Shown here: positions 21,596 through 30,206 of the stretch, one piece after another
How the letters are laid out: every line of letters starts with the position of its first letter
How positions within the stretch are numbered: position 1 is the stretch's first letter
From: Paradevosia shaoguanensis
GTDB taxonomy: Bacteria > Pseudomonadota > Alphaproteobacteria > Rhizobiales > Devosiaceae
NCBI RefSeq assembly: GCF_016801025.1
Contig: NZ_CP068983.1
Location: 2,287,888-2,351,887, forward strand
DNA: 64,000 nucleotides
Direction: 5' to 3'
The notes under the pieces: model-generated
Databases searched by the model: none
The model's input: only the letters and a program-made list of their open reading frames with translations
What the model was told of the DNA's origin: nothing
Made by a program: the position numbers and the translations under genes

Positions 21596-22309
21596 TCAGG
21601 TGAGGTCGGGCAGGGCCGAGCGGCTCTTCCAGCGGTGGAAGAGCGTGCGCCGCGGCTCGGGGAGCTTCGCCTCGAGCGGGGTCACCGCCGCCATGCGGTC
21701 GATGCGGAAATTGCGGTAGTCCTTGCGCAGCGTGCACCAGGAGACGAGGATCTGCCGGCCCTCGTAATAGCCGAGCGCCAGCGGGTAGATGATGCGGCGC
21801 GTCGCCGGGCCCCCGGGCGCGGCATAATCGATCTCGACCTGCCGCTCCTCGCGGATGGCGCGGCGGATATCGGCGAGGCGGGTATCGCCGGGCGTTGCGG
21901 TATGGGGCAGGGCGAAGAGGCCCACCGATTCCATTTCCGCCCGGCGGTCGGGCGGCAGCACCGCCGCGATCTTGGCGGTGGCGTCGCGCGCCGTGGCGGA
22001 CATCTCGCTGTCCGGGCCATAGACGACGAGACGCAGGCCCAGCACCAGCGCTTCGAGCTCTTCCTGGTCGAACATCAGCGGCGGCAGCCAGTAATCGGCC
22101 TTGAGCTGGAAGCCCAGCCCCGCCTCGCCATCGATGGCCGCGCCCATGCCCTTGAGCGTGTCGATGTCGCGATAGAGCGAGCGCAGGGAGATGCCCATCT
22201 CGTCGGCGAGCACCTGGCCGGTCACCGGCCGGCGGCGCCGGCGCAAGGCCTGCATCAGGGCGAGAAGGCGTTCGCTGCGTTTGGCCAAGACAATATCCGC
22301 TGCTGACAA
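21596..22309 (-). CDS. YafY-type HTH regulator with WYL domain
   Basis: The 237-residue protein has an N-terminal HTH_11 domain (RSERLLALMQALRRRRRPVTGQVLADEMGISLRSLYRDIDTL) and a WYL domain at about residues 140-215 (EIDYAAPGGPATRRIIYPLALGYYEGRQILVSWCTLRKDYRNFRIDRM). Such proteins sense nucleic acid or small ligands and often repress a neighbouring gene. No ATG is available; TTG at 22309 or at 22288 is the likely start. It is divergent from the DJ-1/PfpI gene across about 56 bases, which it probably regulates. Confidence 0.88.
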   Translation of the reverse strand: MSAADIVLAKRSERLLALMQALRRRRRPVTGQVLADEMGISLRSLYRDIDTLKGMGAAIDGEAGLGFQLKADYWLPPLMFDQEELEALVLGLRLVVYGPDSEMSATARDATAKIAAVLPPDRRAEMESVGLFALPHTATPGDTRLADIRRAIREERQVEIDYAAPGGPATRRIIYPLALGYYEGRQILVSWCTLRKDYRNFRIDRMAAVTPLEAKLPEPRRTLFHRWKSRSALPDLT

Positions 22310-22365
22310 AATCTGGTTCGGCCCGGCGTTAGCCTGTGGCCTGCATACAGTAAAGGAGCGAGCAA

Positions 22366-22947
22366 ATGACCACCATCGTCACCCTCATCACCGAAGGCTT
22401 CGCCGACTGGGAGACGGCGATGCTCAACGCTGTCGCCAGGGCCTTCTACGGCGTCGAGGTGCGCTTTGCGAGCCCGGGCGGCGCAGCCGTCACCTCGATG
22501 GGCGGCATGCTCGTGACGCCTGATCTCGCCATGGAGGCGATCGACATCGGCGCGCTCGATGCGCTGGTGATTTCCGGCGGCACCATCTGGCAGCAGCCCG
22601 GGGCGCCGGACGTATCGGGCCTCGTCCATCGCGTCCATGAGGCGGGCAAGGTCGTCGCCGGCATCTGCGACGGTACGCTGGCCCTGGCGCGGACCGGCCT
22701 GCTCGATGGCGTCGCCCATACCAGCAACGGCGTCGGCTATCTCGCGCCCAGCGGCTATGCCGGGGCGGCCCATTATCGCGACGTGCCGGGTGCGGTGCGT
22801 GACAGCAGGATCATCACTGCATCCGCGGTCGCGCCCGTCGCCTTCATGGAGGCTGTGCTCGAAGAGCTGGGAATCGCCGATGAGCAATTACGCTACTATG
22901 CCCGCATGCATGCGGCCCAGCATACGGCGCCGGCGGTCAACCCTTGA
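22366..22947 (+). CDS. DJ-1/PfpI family protein (class I glutamine amidotransferase-like)
   Basis: The 193-residue protein has the flavodoxin-like fold of the DJ-1/PfpI superfamily. The nucleophile elbow is at VVAGICDGTLALA (Cys about residue 101), and an acidic residue precedes in ITEGFADWE (about 9-16), fitting the Glu partner. The sequence LITEGFADWETAML resembles YoaZ/ThiJ-like members. Activity may be deglycase, hydratase or chaperone; this cannot be decided. It is preceded by AAAGGAGCG and divergent from the WYL regulator. Its 3' end overlaps the convergent DUF3108 gene by 11 bases. Confidence 0.87.
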   Translation: MTTIVTLITEGFADWETAMLNAVARAFYGVEVRFASPGGAAVTSMGGMLVTPDLAMEAIDIGALDALVISGGTIWQQPGAPDVSGLVHRVHEAGKVVAGICDGTLALARTGLLDGVAHTSNGVGYLAPSGYAGAAHYRDVPGAVRDSRIITASAVAPVAFMEAVLEELGIADEQLRYYARMHAAQHTAPAVNP

Positions 22948-23725
22948 GGCCCGTCAGCACCATCGAGAGGTCGCCCATCGTGGTGGTGAGCAGCACGCGG
23001 TAGGGGATGTAGTAGCCGGTTTCCTTCATCGGCGCATACCAGACGAGGATGCGGTCGGAATCGGCGAGGTACTTGGTCACCTGGCTGGTGGTGAAATGGC
23101 CGGAGACCGGGGTGTAGCGCACGTTGCACAGGATCACCGGGCCCTGGTAGCCGGTGCGCTGGGAGGTCGCCACGTCTTCCTTGGCGAAGGCCATGGCGAT
23201 GTCGAAGCGCTCGACGCCGGTGAAGATGCGGGACTTCTGCGCGCAGAGCGATTTGTCCAGCGCTTTGCCCTTGAGGACGAAGGAGGCGAGGAAGTCGTTG
23301 ACGCCCGAAAGCTGGGAGCGCTCGATCGGCACGCGGTCGACATTGTCGAGAATCGGCGGGGTGACCACGAAGCTCTCGACATTCTTGCCGGCATAGGCGA
23401 CGCGAATCGAAAAGTCCTCGCCATTGGCCCGGGTGGTGAGGTCGAATTTCTGCGACACGAGGCTGGCGCCCGCGGACGAGCCCGCCGATTGGGCGCTGGC
23501 GGTGCCGCTGGCCACGATCGAGCCGAGACCGGCGACATTGGCCGAGACGTCCATCGTATAGCGGCGGCCGTCGTCGTTGAGGTTCACCGCCATCTCGGCG
23601 ATGTTGATCCCCCCCAGGCTCACGATATAGTTGGCGGTGCCCGAAACCGGCGCTGCCGCCGCAGGCAGGGACAGGGCGGCAAAAGCAAGGGCGGCGAGGG
23701 ATCGTAGTGGGCGCAGGCTGGCCAA
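22937..23725 (-). CDS. DUF3108 family exported protein
   Basis: The 262-residue protein starts with a signal peptide (LRSLAALAFAALSLPAAAA) and continues with the beta-rich pattern of DUF3108 (ANYIVSLGGINIAEMAVNLNDDGRRYTMDVSANVAGLG...). Members are periplasmic and often lie with outer-membrane or lipid-transport genes; function is unknown. TTG at 23725, with AAGAGG just upstream, puts the signal peptide at the N-terminus and was chosen over a 30-residue longer frame starting with ATG at 23815. Confidence 0.75.
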   Translation of the reverse strand: MASLRPLRSLAALAFAALSLPAAAAPVSGTANYIVSLGGINIAEMAVNLNDDGRRYTMDVSANVAGLGSIVASGTASAQSAGSSAGASLVSQKFDLTTRANGEDFSIRVAYAGKNVESFVVTPPILDNVDRVPIERSQLSGVNDFLASFVLKGKALDKSLCAQKSRIFTGVERFDIAMAFAKEDVATSQRTGYQGPVILCNVRYTPVSGHFTTSQVTKYLADSDRILVWYAPMKETGYYIPYRVLLTTTMGDLSMVLTGLKG

Positions 23726-23938
23726 GGGAACCTCTTGGTTCTTTCCAATTGCCCCTTGGACCGGGGCCGAATCAGCATTTCTCCCCACGGTGCCCGGGGA
23801 TTCGTGCCCATGCAAGCGCCGATCTCTTGACGGACGGAAGGCGTTTCTTTATGGAGACGCCAGCTTTTCAGAACACACGATGGCCCGCTGCGGGGCATGA
23901 CCCCGCCGAGCGCCGTTTTGACAACAGGATAAGACCAA

Positions 23939-24223
23939 ATGGCACGTCGCTGCGAACTCACCGGCAAGGGCGTTATGACGGGTAACACTGTGAGCCACGC
24001 GATGAACCATTCGCGTCGCCGGTTCCTGCCGAACCTCGTCAACGTCTCGCTCATCTCCGAAGCTCTCGACCGCACCGTCAAGCTGCGCATTTCCGCCGCT
24101 GCCCTGCGCTCGGTCGAGCATCGCGGCGGCCTCGACGCTTTCCTCCTCAAGGCCAACGATGCCGAGCTTTCGGACAACGCCCAGGCCCTCAAGAAGGAAG
24201 TGCGCGCCGCTCTGGCTTCGTAA
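23939..24223 (+). CDS. rpmB: 50S ribosomal protein bL28
   Basis: The 94-residue protein begins [27 protein letters not shown], the L28 signature, and continues [33 protein letters not shown]. The zinc-binding cysteine pairs of some L28 proteins are absent apart from one Cys, as usual in alphaproteobacteria. It is a single-gene unit ended by a strong hairpin. Confidence 0.97.
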   Translation: MARRCELTGKGVMTGNTVSHAMNHSRRRFLPNLVNVSLISEALDRTVKLRISAAALRSVEHRGGLDAFLLKANDAELSDNAQALKKEVRAALAS

Positions 24224-24250
24224 GCCCTAAGCGCCCATTCCGATAAATTT

Positions 24251-24288
24251 CGCCGCGCGGCTCGACTGGGCCGCGCGGCGATGCTTTT
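24251..24288 (+). terminator. intrinsic terminator of rpmB
   Basis: CGCCGCGCGGC and GCCGCGCGGCG form an 11-bp perfect stem, followed by ATGCTTTTAT. It lies 28 bases after the rpmB stop codon. Confidence 0.85.
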
Positions 24289-24365
24289 ATGAGGGGAGGG
24301 GATCTCCCCCTCCCGCCTGCGCCGGTCTGATGCCGGAAGCGCGGCTGTCATAGAGGTGCATTGCC

Positions 24366-25019
24366 ATGCTCGCTCACCTGAGCTCGCCCCGGTTCTACTG
24401 GGCGGTTCTGGCCATGATCGTAACGGTCACGGCCTCAAACATCCTCGTCCAGTATCCGGTCGCTTTCGACCTCGGCCCGGTCCATGTCGGCGACATCCTC
24501 ACCTGGGGCGCCTTCACCTACCCCTTCGCCTTCCTGGTCTCCGACCTCACCAACCGGCATTTCGGTCCCAACGTCGCGCGGATCGTGGTGGTCTTCGGCT
24601 TTGCGGTGGCGGTCGCCATCTCGGTCTATCTCGCCACGCCGCGTATCGCCATTGCCTCGGGCACGGCGTTCCTCGTGGGGCAGTTCCTCGACATCTCGGT
24701 GTTCTCACGCCTGCGCAACAACCGCGCCTGGTTCCTGCCGCCCTTCGTCGCCTCGTTCTTCGGCTCGCTGATCGATACGGCCATCTTCTTCTCGCTGGCC
24801 ATGGCCCCGGCCTTTGCCGGCCTCGATCTCGTCTTCGGGCTGGAGGATGGCTCGCTGCCCTTCCCGGCGGCGCTGCTCGGCATCGGCCCCGAGGTTCCGC
24901 TCTGGATCGCGCTCGCTGCCGGCGATTTCTCGGTCAAGTTCCTGGCCGCCGCGTTCCTGCTGGCGCCCTACAGGCTGCTGATGGGCCCGATCGTCCCGCC
25001 GAGGGCAGTGGCAGCTTAG
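24366..25019 (+). CDS. queuosine precursor transporter (YhhQ/VUT family)
   Basis: The 217-residue integral membrane protein has about six hydrophobic segments and the family motifs TASNILVQYPV (about 22-32), GAFTYPFAFLVSDLTNRHFG (about 48-67) and VASFFGSLIDTAIFF (about 127-141). Members import 7-cyano-7-deazaguanine or preQ1 for tRNA queuosine synthesis. A GC-rich hairpin (GGGGA-TC-TCCCC at 24299-24310) lies between rpmB and this gene; I cannot match it to a known preQ1 riboswitch. Confidence 0.9.
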   Translation: MLAHLSSPRFYWAVLAMIVTVTASNILVQYPVAFDLGPVHVGDILTWGAFTYPFAFLVSDLTNRHFGPNVARIVVVFGFAVAVAISVYLATPRIAIASGTAFLVGQFLDISVFSRLRNNRAWFLPPFVASFFGSLIDTAIFFSLAMAPAFAGLDLVFGLEDGSLPFPAALLGIGPEVPLWIALAAGDFSVKFLAAAFLLAPYRLLMGPIVPPRAVAA

Positions 25020-25070
25020 GGGCGGCGGCCAGCCACGACTCGCCGGCCACCGCAAATGTCCCATCCCCTA

Positions 25071-25158
25071 ACTTCCCCGGGCGAAGACCCGGGGCCCACG
25101 GATCGCTCCACTCGCGTTGACGGGGTGCAATAGGCCCCGGCTCTGCGGCCGGGGAAGC
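25071..25158. repeat. three-hairpin palindromic repeat, copy 4 (standalone)
   Basis: The left hairpin CCCCGGG/CCCGGGG and right hairpin CCCCGGC/GCCGGGG are perfect. The central palindrome is damaged (CTCCACTCGCGTTGAC). No terminal inverted repeats surround it. It separates the convergent transporter and phytase-like genes. Confidence 0.8.
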
Positions 25159-25244
25159 TCGAGCGTGTGGGAAGAGCGGGGGGAATTAGCCAACAGGTCT
25201 CCCTCCCCCTTGCGGGGAGGGGACAGGGGTAGGAGCCGCCAACC

Positions 25245-26264
25245 TCACTCCTTGGGCAGCGCAAACTCCAGCAACAGGTTGCGTTCCCACCCGTTGAAGT
25301 TGTTGTCCGAGATGATGGTGATCCGGGTCTCGCCATCCGGTGCCTGATGCACCGCGACCCCTTCCATGTTGTCGATGTCGCCGCCCGAGGCCGACAGCAG
25401 CACGCGGCCTTCCATTATCGCGCCGGGCTTGACCTCGTCTGCCGGGATCAGCCGCAGCTGCATCAGGAAGGACAGCAGCGCCGTGCCGCGCTCCAGCACC
25501 AGCAGGTCGCCATTGGGCAGGAAGGCGCAGTCGGTGGGGCTCACATTGGGGGCCGGCGTCAGCTGCAGGCCGCCTTTGTCGGATTTGCCGAGGAGCGTCG
25601 CGGCATGGTTGACGCCATAGGTCTCGGTACCCTCCACGATCAGCAGCGTCGAGCCCGCGATCGGCGAAGCCGGCGGGGCCACGCAGACCGATTCCAGCGA
25701 CTTGTTGTTGCGCAGGTCCGAGAGCCATTGCGGAATCTCGACGATGCGGCCGGGGCCGCCGGGAATGCCGTCGGTCAGCGCAAAGTCGGCGACGCGGGTG
25801 AGGTTCTCGAAGCTGACGCGGACCGCCACCGGCACGCCATCGCGGGTGAGCACGTCCATGCCCTCGGCGTCGCGCGCATAGGCGCGGGGCAGTTCCTCGC
25901 CCTTGGAGTTCTTCATCGCCGCGATACGCACGCCCACCAGGCTGAGCGGCCGGGTGGCGTCGTCGTAGAGCAATTGCCCGGAAACGAAGTTGCCGCGATC
26001 GGTGATCATGACCACGCGGCCGTCATCGCTGACGAAGCCGAGCGAGGAGAGGCCGCCGAACTGGTCGGAGGGGCTCGAAAGGTTCAGTCCGCCGCGCCAG
26101 ACAAGGCCATCGACGAGCTCGCCGATGGCGGCGCCCTTGAACTTGGTGATCGGGGAGGCGGTGACGACGACCGTATCGTCGCCGCTGCTCTGGGCGGCGG
26201 CTGGCCCCACAAGGGCCAGCGCAATGATCATCGCGCGTGGCGCGTGCCGGGCGGTCAGAGCCAT
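25245..26264 (-). CDS. exported esterase-like/phytase-like beta-propeller protein
   Basis: The 339-residue protein has an N-terminal signal peptide (MIIALALVGPAAAQ) and the esterase-like-activity-of-phytase pattern: GGLSSLGFVSDDGRVVMITDRGNFVSG (about 72-98), LPRAYARDAEGMDVL, and a C-terminal DNMEGVAVHQAPDGETRITIISDNNF. This suggests a calcium-dependent six-bladed propeller hydrolysing phosphoesters in the periplasm; substrate is unproven. The ATG at 26264 follows the cobT stop by 22 bases; an earlier ATG at 26327 would overlap cobT. It is last in the cobS-cobT run. Confidence 0.8.
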   Translation of the reverse strand: MALTARHAPRAMIIALALVGPAAAQSSGDDTVVVTASPITKFKGAAIGELVDGLVWRGGLNLSSPSDQFGGLSSLGFVSDDGRVVMITDRGNFVSGQLLYDDATRPLSLVGVRIAAMKNSKGEELPRAYARDAEGMDVLTRDGVPVAVRVSFENLTRVADFALTDGIPGGPGRIVEIPQWLSDLRNNKSLESVCVAPPASPIAGSTLLIVEGTETYGVNHAATLLGKSDKGGLQLTPAPNVSPTDCAFLPNGDLLVLERGTALLSFLMQLRLIPADEVKPGAIMEGRVLLSASGGDIDNMEGVAVHQAPDGETRITIISDNNFNGWERNLLLEFALPKE

Positions 26265-26286
26265 GATGCTGCGCCGGCGGCCCGGC

Positions 26287-28173
26287 TCATCGCCGGCCAC
26301 GGCCCCGCCCGGTGGGCGGTTCTTCATCGAACAGCGAGGCCAGCTCGTCGGTCAGCGCACCGGCCAGTTCCTCGGCATCGAGCAGGGTCACCGCGCGGCG
26401 GTAATAGCGGGTCACGTCGTGCCCGATACCCACCGCCACCAGTTGGATGGGCGAGCGCGTCTCGATGTCCTCGATCACCTGGCGCAGATGCGCTTCGAGG
26501 TAATTGCCGGCATTGACTGACTGGGTCGAGTCGTCGACCGGGGCGCCGTCCGAGATCACCATGAGGATGCGGCGGTTCTCCGGCCGCGCCAGGAGGCGCT
26601 TTTCGGCCCATTGCAGGGCTTCGCCGTCGATATTTTCCTTGAGCAGGCCTTCGCGCATCATCAGGCCCAGGTTCCGGCGCGCATGGCGCCAGGGCTCGTC
26701 GGCAGCCTTGTAGATGATGTGGCGGATGTCGTTGACGCGGCCGGGATTGGCCGGACGGCCGGCTTCCAGCCACGCTTCGCGGCTCTTGCCGCCCTTCCAG
26801 GCGCGGGTGGTGAAGCCCAAAATCTCGACCTTGACGCCGCAGCGCTCGAGCGTGCGGGCGAGGATGTCGCCGCAGATGGCCGCGATGGTGATCGGGCGGC
26901 CGCGCATGGAGCCGGAATTGTCGATCAGCAGCGTCACCACGGTGTCGCGGAAATCGGTGTCGTTCTCGATCTTGAAGGAGAGCGGGGCCATCGGGTCGAT
27001 GACGACGCGGGTGAGGCGGGCCGAATCGAGCTGGCCCTCTTCGAGGTCGAAGGTCCAGGAGCGGTTCTGCTGCGCCATGAGGCGCCGCTGCAGCTTGTTG
27101 GCCAGCCGCGCCACGGCGCCGGCAAGGCTTTCGAGCTGCTTGTCGAGCAGCGCGCGCAACTGGTCGAGCTCCTCGGGCGGGCAGAGCTCGCTCGCCTTGA
27201 CGATCTCGTCGAACTTCTGGGTGAAGATCTTGTAGTTGAACTGGTTGGTGAGGCGTTCCTCGACCTGGCCCTGCGGCGGCGGATTGGGCGATTCCTCGCC
27301 GGCTTCCGTCGTCGCGTCCTCATCGGTCTCGGCCATCTCGGTTTCCGAGCCCTCGACCTCGCCCTCCTCTTCCGAAGAGCCGGGCTTTTCGTCCTGGTCG
27401 GTCTGGGCGTCCTCGTTCTCGCCTTCGCCCTGTTCCTGGTTGTCCTCGTCGGCCTGGCCGCGATCGGGCTCCTGGTTCTCGTCCTCGTCGCCGTCCTCGC
27501 CGTCGTAGTCGTCGACTTCGCTGTCGGGCACGAGGTTGAGGTCGCGCAGCAGGGCCTTGGCCACCTTGGCGAAGTCTTCCTGATCCTCGAAGCGCGAGAG
27601 CAGGTCGTCGAGAGAGCCGCCGGCCTTGTTCTCGATCTCGTCGCGCCAGAGGTCGACGATGGCGTGGCCGGAGGGCGGAATGGCGACGCCGGCGATCTTT
27701 TCGCGAAGCATCAGGCCCAGCACTTCGGCGAGCGGGGCGTCGTTCTTGTTGGAGACTTCGGCGAAGTTGGCGCGGAACAGCCGGTCTTCGAGCATCTCGG
27801 CGATGTTCTGGCCCATGCCGGGCATGCGCACGACGCCGAGCGATTCGCAGCGGGCCTGTTCGAGCGCGTCGAACGCGGCGCGGGCGATCGGATCGGTCGG
27901 GGCGCGCTTGCGGTGCTTTTCGGGGTCGTGGCTGGCCAGGCGCATCGCCATGGCGTCGCCCTGCCCACGGGCAATGGCGATATCGCGCCGGGTCGGCAGG
28001 CGCGGCAGGTTGGCCAGGCGCGCCTTGTCCGAGGTCAGGATCGGGCGGTCGGCGGTGAAGCTCACCTCAAGCTCGGGCTTGCCGCCAATGGCGCGCACCG
28101 TTGCTCCCACGGCCGACTTGAAGGTCGCCGTCTGGTCGGGTCTGTTGCCTTTGTTGCGCGGAGCTTGTGCCAT
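26287..28173 (-). CDS. cobT: aerobic cobaltochelatase subunit CobT
   Basis: The 628-residue protein matches CobT: an N-terminal helical part, a very acidic middle (about 215-300, many Asp, Glu and Gln, as usual), and a C-terminal von Willebrand A domain with the MIDAS start [11 protein letters not shown] (about 407) and [11 protein letters not shown] (about 540). With CobS and CobN it inserts Co2+ into hydrogenobyrinic acid a,c-diamide during aerobic cobalamin synthesis. CobS is encoded upstream; cobN is not in the window. A methyltransferase gene separates cobS and cobT. Confidence 0.96.
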   Translation of the reverse strand: MAQAPRNKGNRPDQTATFKSAVGATVRAIGGKPELEVSFTADRPILTSDKARLANLPRLPTRRDIAIARGQGDAMAMRLASHDPEKHRKRAPTDPIARAAFDALEQARCESLGVVRMPGMGQNIAEMLEDRLFRANFAEVSNKNDAPLAEVLGLMLREKIAGVAIPPSGHAIVDLWRDEIENKAGGSLDDLLSRFEDQEDFAKVAKALLRDLNLVPDSEVDDYDGEDGDEDENQEPDRGQADEDNQEQGEGENEDAQTDQDEKPGSSEEEGEVEGSETEMAETDEDATTEAGEESPNPPPQGQVEERLTNQFNYKIFTQKFDEIVKASELCPPEELDQLRALLDKQLESLAGAVARLANKLQRRLMAQQNRSWTFDLEEGQLDSARLTRVVIDPMAPLSFKIENDTDFRDTVVTLLIDNSGSMRGRPITIAAICGDILARTLERCGVKVEILGFTTRAWKGGKSREAWLEAGRPANPGRVNDIRHIIYKAADEPWRHARRNLGLMMREGLLKENIDGEALQWAEKRLLARPENRRILMVISDGAPVDDSTQSVNAGNYLEAHLRQVIEDIETRSPIQLVAVGIGHDVTRYYRRAVTLLDAEELAGALTDELASLFDEEPPTGRGRGRR

Positions 28174-28191
28174 TTTCGGTCCGGTAGTCGG

Positions 28192-28932
28192 TTAGCTTCC
28201 CGTTGCGACGCGGGTCGAAACGAGGAGGAGTTGCGGGCGCACGACCTCGTCGGCGAGGGCCGGCATTGCGGCCAGTTCCTCGGCGGTCGGCCCCCATTCG
28301 TCCATGGCCTCGATGACGAGGCCATGGCGCCGGAGAGTGTTCACCATAGTACCAATGGTGCGGTGGTATTTGACGACGCCCTCGGCGATCCAGTTGGTGA
28401 GCCGGGGGCCTTCCACGTTGTAGTCGCTGATCGCGTAGGCGCGCTTGCCTGCCGCATCCGTGATCCATTCTGGATTCGCGCGGGCGGCAAAGATCGGGTG
28501 CTCGGTCGTGAAGACGAAAGCCCCGGCATTGCCGAGCGCGGCGCGCACCTTGCGGCAGAAGGCGTCGAAGTCTTCGAGGTAATGCACGGCCAGCGTCGAA
28601 TAGACGAGGTCGTAGGCATTGGCCGTCGGCTCGTAGGTTTCGAGGTTGGCCTGCACGTAAGTGATCGGCATGTCGCCGGTGCGCTCACGCGCAGTCTCGA
28701 GCATCTTCTCGGAGAGATCGACGCCGAGCACGCTCCTGGCGCCGTTCTCGATGGCCCAGCGCCCGAAGGCGCCGAAGCCGCAACCGAGATCGAGCACCCG
28801 CAAGCCTGTCACATCCGGCAGCATGGCCTTGAGGGCAGGCCATTCCGGCGCCCCCGCCAAGCCGAGGCGGGAGCGCGGAATCTGGCTGTAACCCTCAAAG
28901 AAGGCCTGATCGTCGTAGATGTTCTGGGCCAA
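28192..28932 (-). CDS. class I SAM-dependent methyltransferase
   Basis: The 246-residue protein has clear methyltransferase motifs: VLDLGCGFGAFGRWA (motif I, about 45-59), VLGVDLSEKML (motif II), and a YDLVYSTLAVHYLED segment (about 108-122). The pattern is of the UbiE/MPN family that acts on small molecules; the substrate is not known. It lies between cobS and cobT in the same direction, 18 bases from each neighbour, so it is co-transcribed with cobaltochelatase genes although it is not a standard cobalamin C-methyltransferase. Confidence 0.88.
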   Translation of the reverse strand: MAQNIYDDQAFFEGYSQIPRSRLGLAGAPEWPALKAMLPDVTGLRVLDLGCGFGAFGRWAIENGARSVLGVDLSEKMLETARERTGDMPITYVQANLETYEPTANAYDLVYSTLAVHYLEDFDAFCRKVRAALGNAGAFVFTTEHPIFAARANPEWITDAAGKRAYAISDYNVEGPRLTNWIAEGVVKYHRTIGTMVNTLRRHGLVIEAMDEWGPTAEELAAMPALADEVVRPQLLLVSTRVATGS

Positions 28933-28950
28933 CGGGCATCTCCAGGGAGA

Positions 28951-29931
28951 TCAGGCGGTCACCGCCAGGTTAGCCGAGGATTCGGGCAGGTCTTCACCGA
29001 ACACGCGCTGGTAGAACTCGGCCACAACCGGGCGTTCGAGCTCGTCGCACTTGTTGAGGAAGGTCAGCCGGAAGGCAAAGCCGACATCGCCGAAGATCTG
29101 GGCGTTCTCGGCCCAGGTGATCACGGTACGCGGGCTCATGACGGTGGAGAGATCCCCGTTCATGAATGCCGAGCGGGTGAGATCGGCGAGGCGCACCATG
29201 TTGGAGACGGTCTTCTTGCCCTTCTCGGTCTCGGCGTACTTCTTGTTCTTGGCCAGAACGATGCCGACTTCCTTCTCGTGCGGAAGGTAGTTGAGCGTGA
29301 CGACCAGGCTCCAGCGGTCCATCTGGCCCTGGTTGATCTGCTGGGTGCCGTGATAGAGGCCCGATGTGTCGCCCAGACCGATGGTGTTGGTCGTGGCGAA
29401 GAGGCGGAAGGCCGGGTGGGGGACGATCACGCGGTTCTGGTCGAGGAGCGTCAGGCGGCCCGATTGCTCGAGCACGCGCTGGATCACGAACATCACGTCC
29501 GGGCGGCCGGCGTCGTATTCGTCAAAGACCAACGCAACGTTGTTCTGCACGGCCCAGGGCAGGATGCCGTCACGGAATTCGGTGACCTGCTTGCCGTCCT
29601 TGAGGACGATGGCGTCCTTGCCGACGAGGTCAATACGCGAGACGTGCGAATCCAGGTTCACGCGCACCAGCGGCCAGTTGAGGCGCGATGCTACCTGTTC
29701 GATATGGGTCGATTTGCCGGTGCCGTGATAGCCCTGCACCATGACGCGGCGGTTGAAGGCGAAGCCGGCGAGGATGGCAAGGGTGGTATTGCGGTCGAAA
29801 AGGTAATCCGGGTCAGCCGGCGGCACGTGGCCGTTTGCTTCGGCATAGCCCTTGACCACCATGTCGCTGTCGATACCGAAGAGGTCGCGGACCTTGTATT
29901 CGGTATCCGGCAAGTTGGCGAATTCAGTCAT
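28951..29931 (-). CDS. cobS: aerobic cobaltochelatase subunit CobS (AAA+ ATPase)
   Basis: The 326-residue AAA+ protein has Walker [10 protein letters not shown] (about residue 68-76), Walker [14 protein letters not shown] (about 132) and the sensor LFATTNTIG (about 173). The N-terminal KVRDLFGID is typical of CobS. It forms a hexameric ring with CobT and drives cobalt insertion by CobN. It begins the four-gene leftward run cobS, methyltransferase, cobT, phytase-like gene. Confidence 0.96.
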   Translation of the reverse strand: MTEFANLPDTEYKVRDLFGIDSDMVVKGYAEANGHVPPADPDYLFDRNTTLAILAGFAFNRRVMVQGYHGTGKSTHIEQVASRLNWPLVRVNLDSHVSRIDLVGKDAIVLKDGKQVTEFRDGILPWAVQNNVALVFDEYDAGRPDVMFVIQRVLEQSGRLTLLDQNRVIVPHPAFRLFATTNTIGLGDTSGLYHGTQQINQGQMDRWSLVVTLNYLPHEKEVGIVLAKNKKYAETEKGKKTVSNMVRLADLTRSAFMNGDLSTVMSPRTVITWAENAQIFGDVGFAFRLTFLNKCDELERPVVAEFYQRVFGEDLPESSANLAVTA

Positions 29932-30150
29932 ATCGAAGTCCCTCGAACAGGGTGTTAGGTGGGCCGTCTCAAATCGGACAGCGGGCTCTATAGCAGCATT
30001 GGCAGAAAGGGCCTAGCGCTGAGATGGTCCGGCGGGGGAGCGGGCAGGAAGCCACGAACGGGCTGTCGCTCTTCCTTTCCATAGCGCCGCTGCGCGGGTG
30101 GGTTCAAGCGGCACCTCTGCCTCGCAGCAAATTCTCTTCCGTCATAACGC

Positions 30151-30185
30151 ATCGGGCCCGCGCCGTGTTGCGGCGCGGGCCCGAT
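30151..30185. terminator. 14-bp perfect hairpin downstream of the L,D-transpeptidase gene
   Basis: ATCGGGCCCGCGCC and GGCGCGGGCCCGAT enclose GTGTTGC. It is 21 bases past the stop of the leftward L,D-transpeptidase gene. No T-run follows, so it may be a transcript-stabilising hairpin or a weak terminator. Confidence 0.55.
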
Positions 30186-30206
30186 CGAAAGGCTATCCGG
30201 CGTCCG

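Noticed and set aside
24289-24365. A preQ1 riboswitch ahead of the queuosine-precursor transporter
   Set aside because: There is a GC-rich hairpin, but I cannot find the conserved A-rich tail or the preQ1-I/II pseudoknot pattern.
26611-29958. A very long plus-strand open frame opposite cobT, the methyltransferase and cobS
   Set aside because: It is antisense to three well-recognised genes, has low-complexity composition with runs of Val, Gly and Arg, and matches no family. It is a by-product of high GC content.
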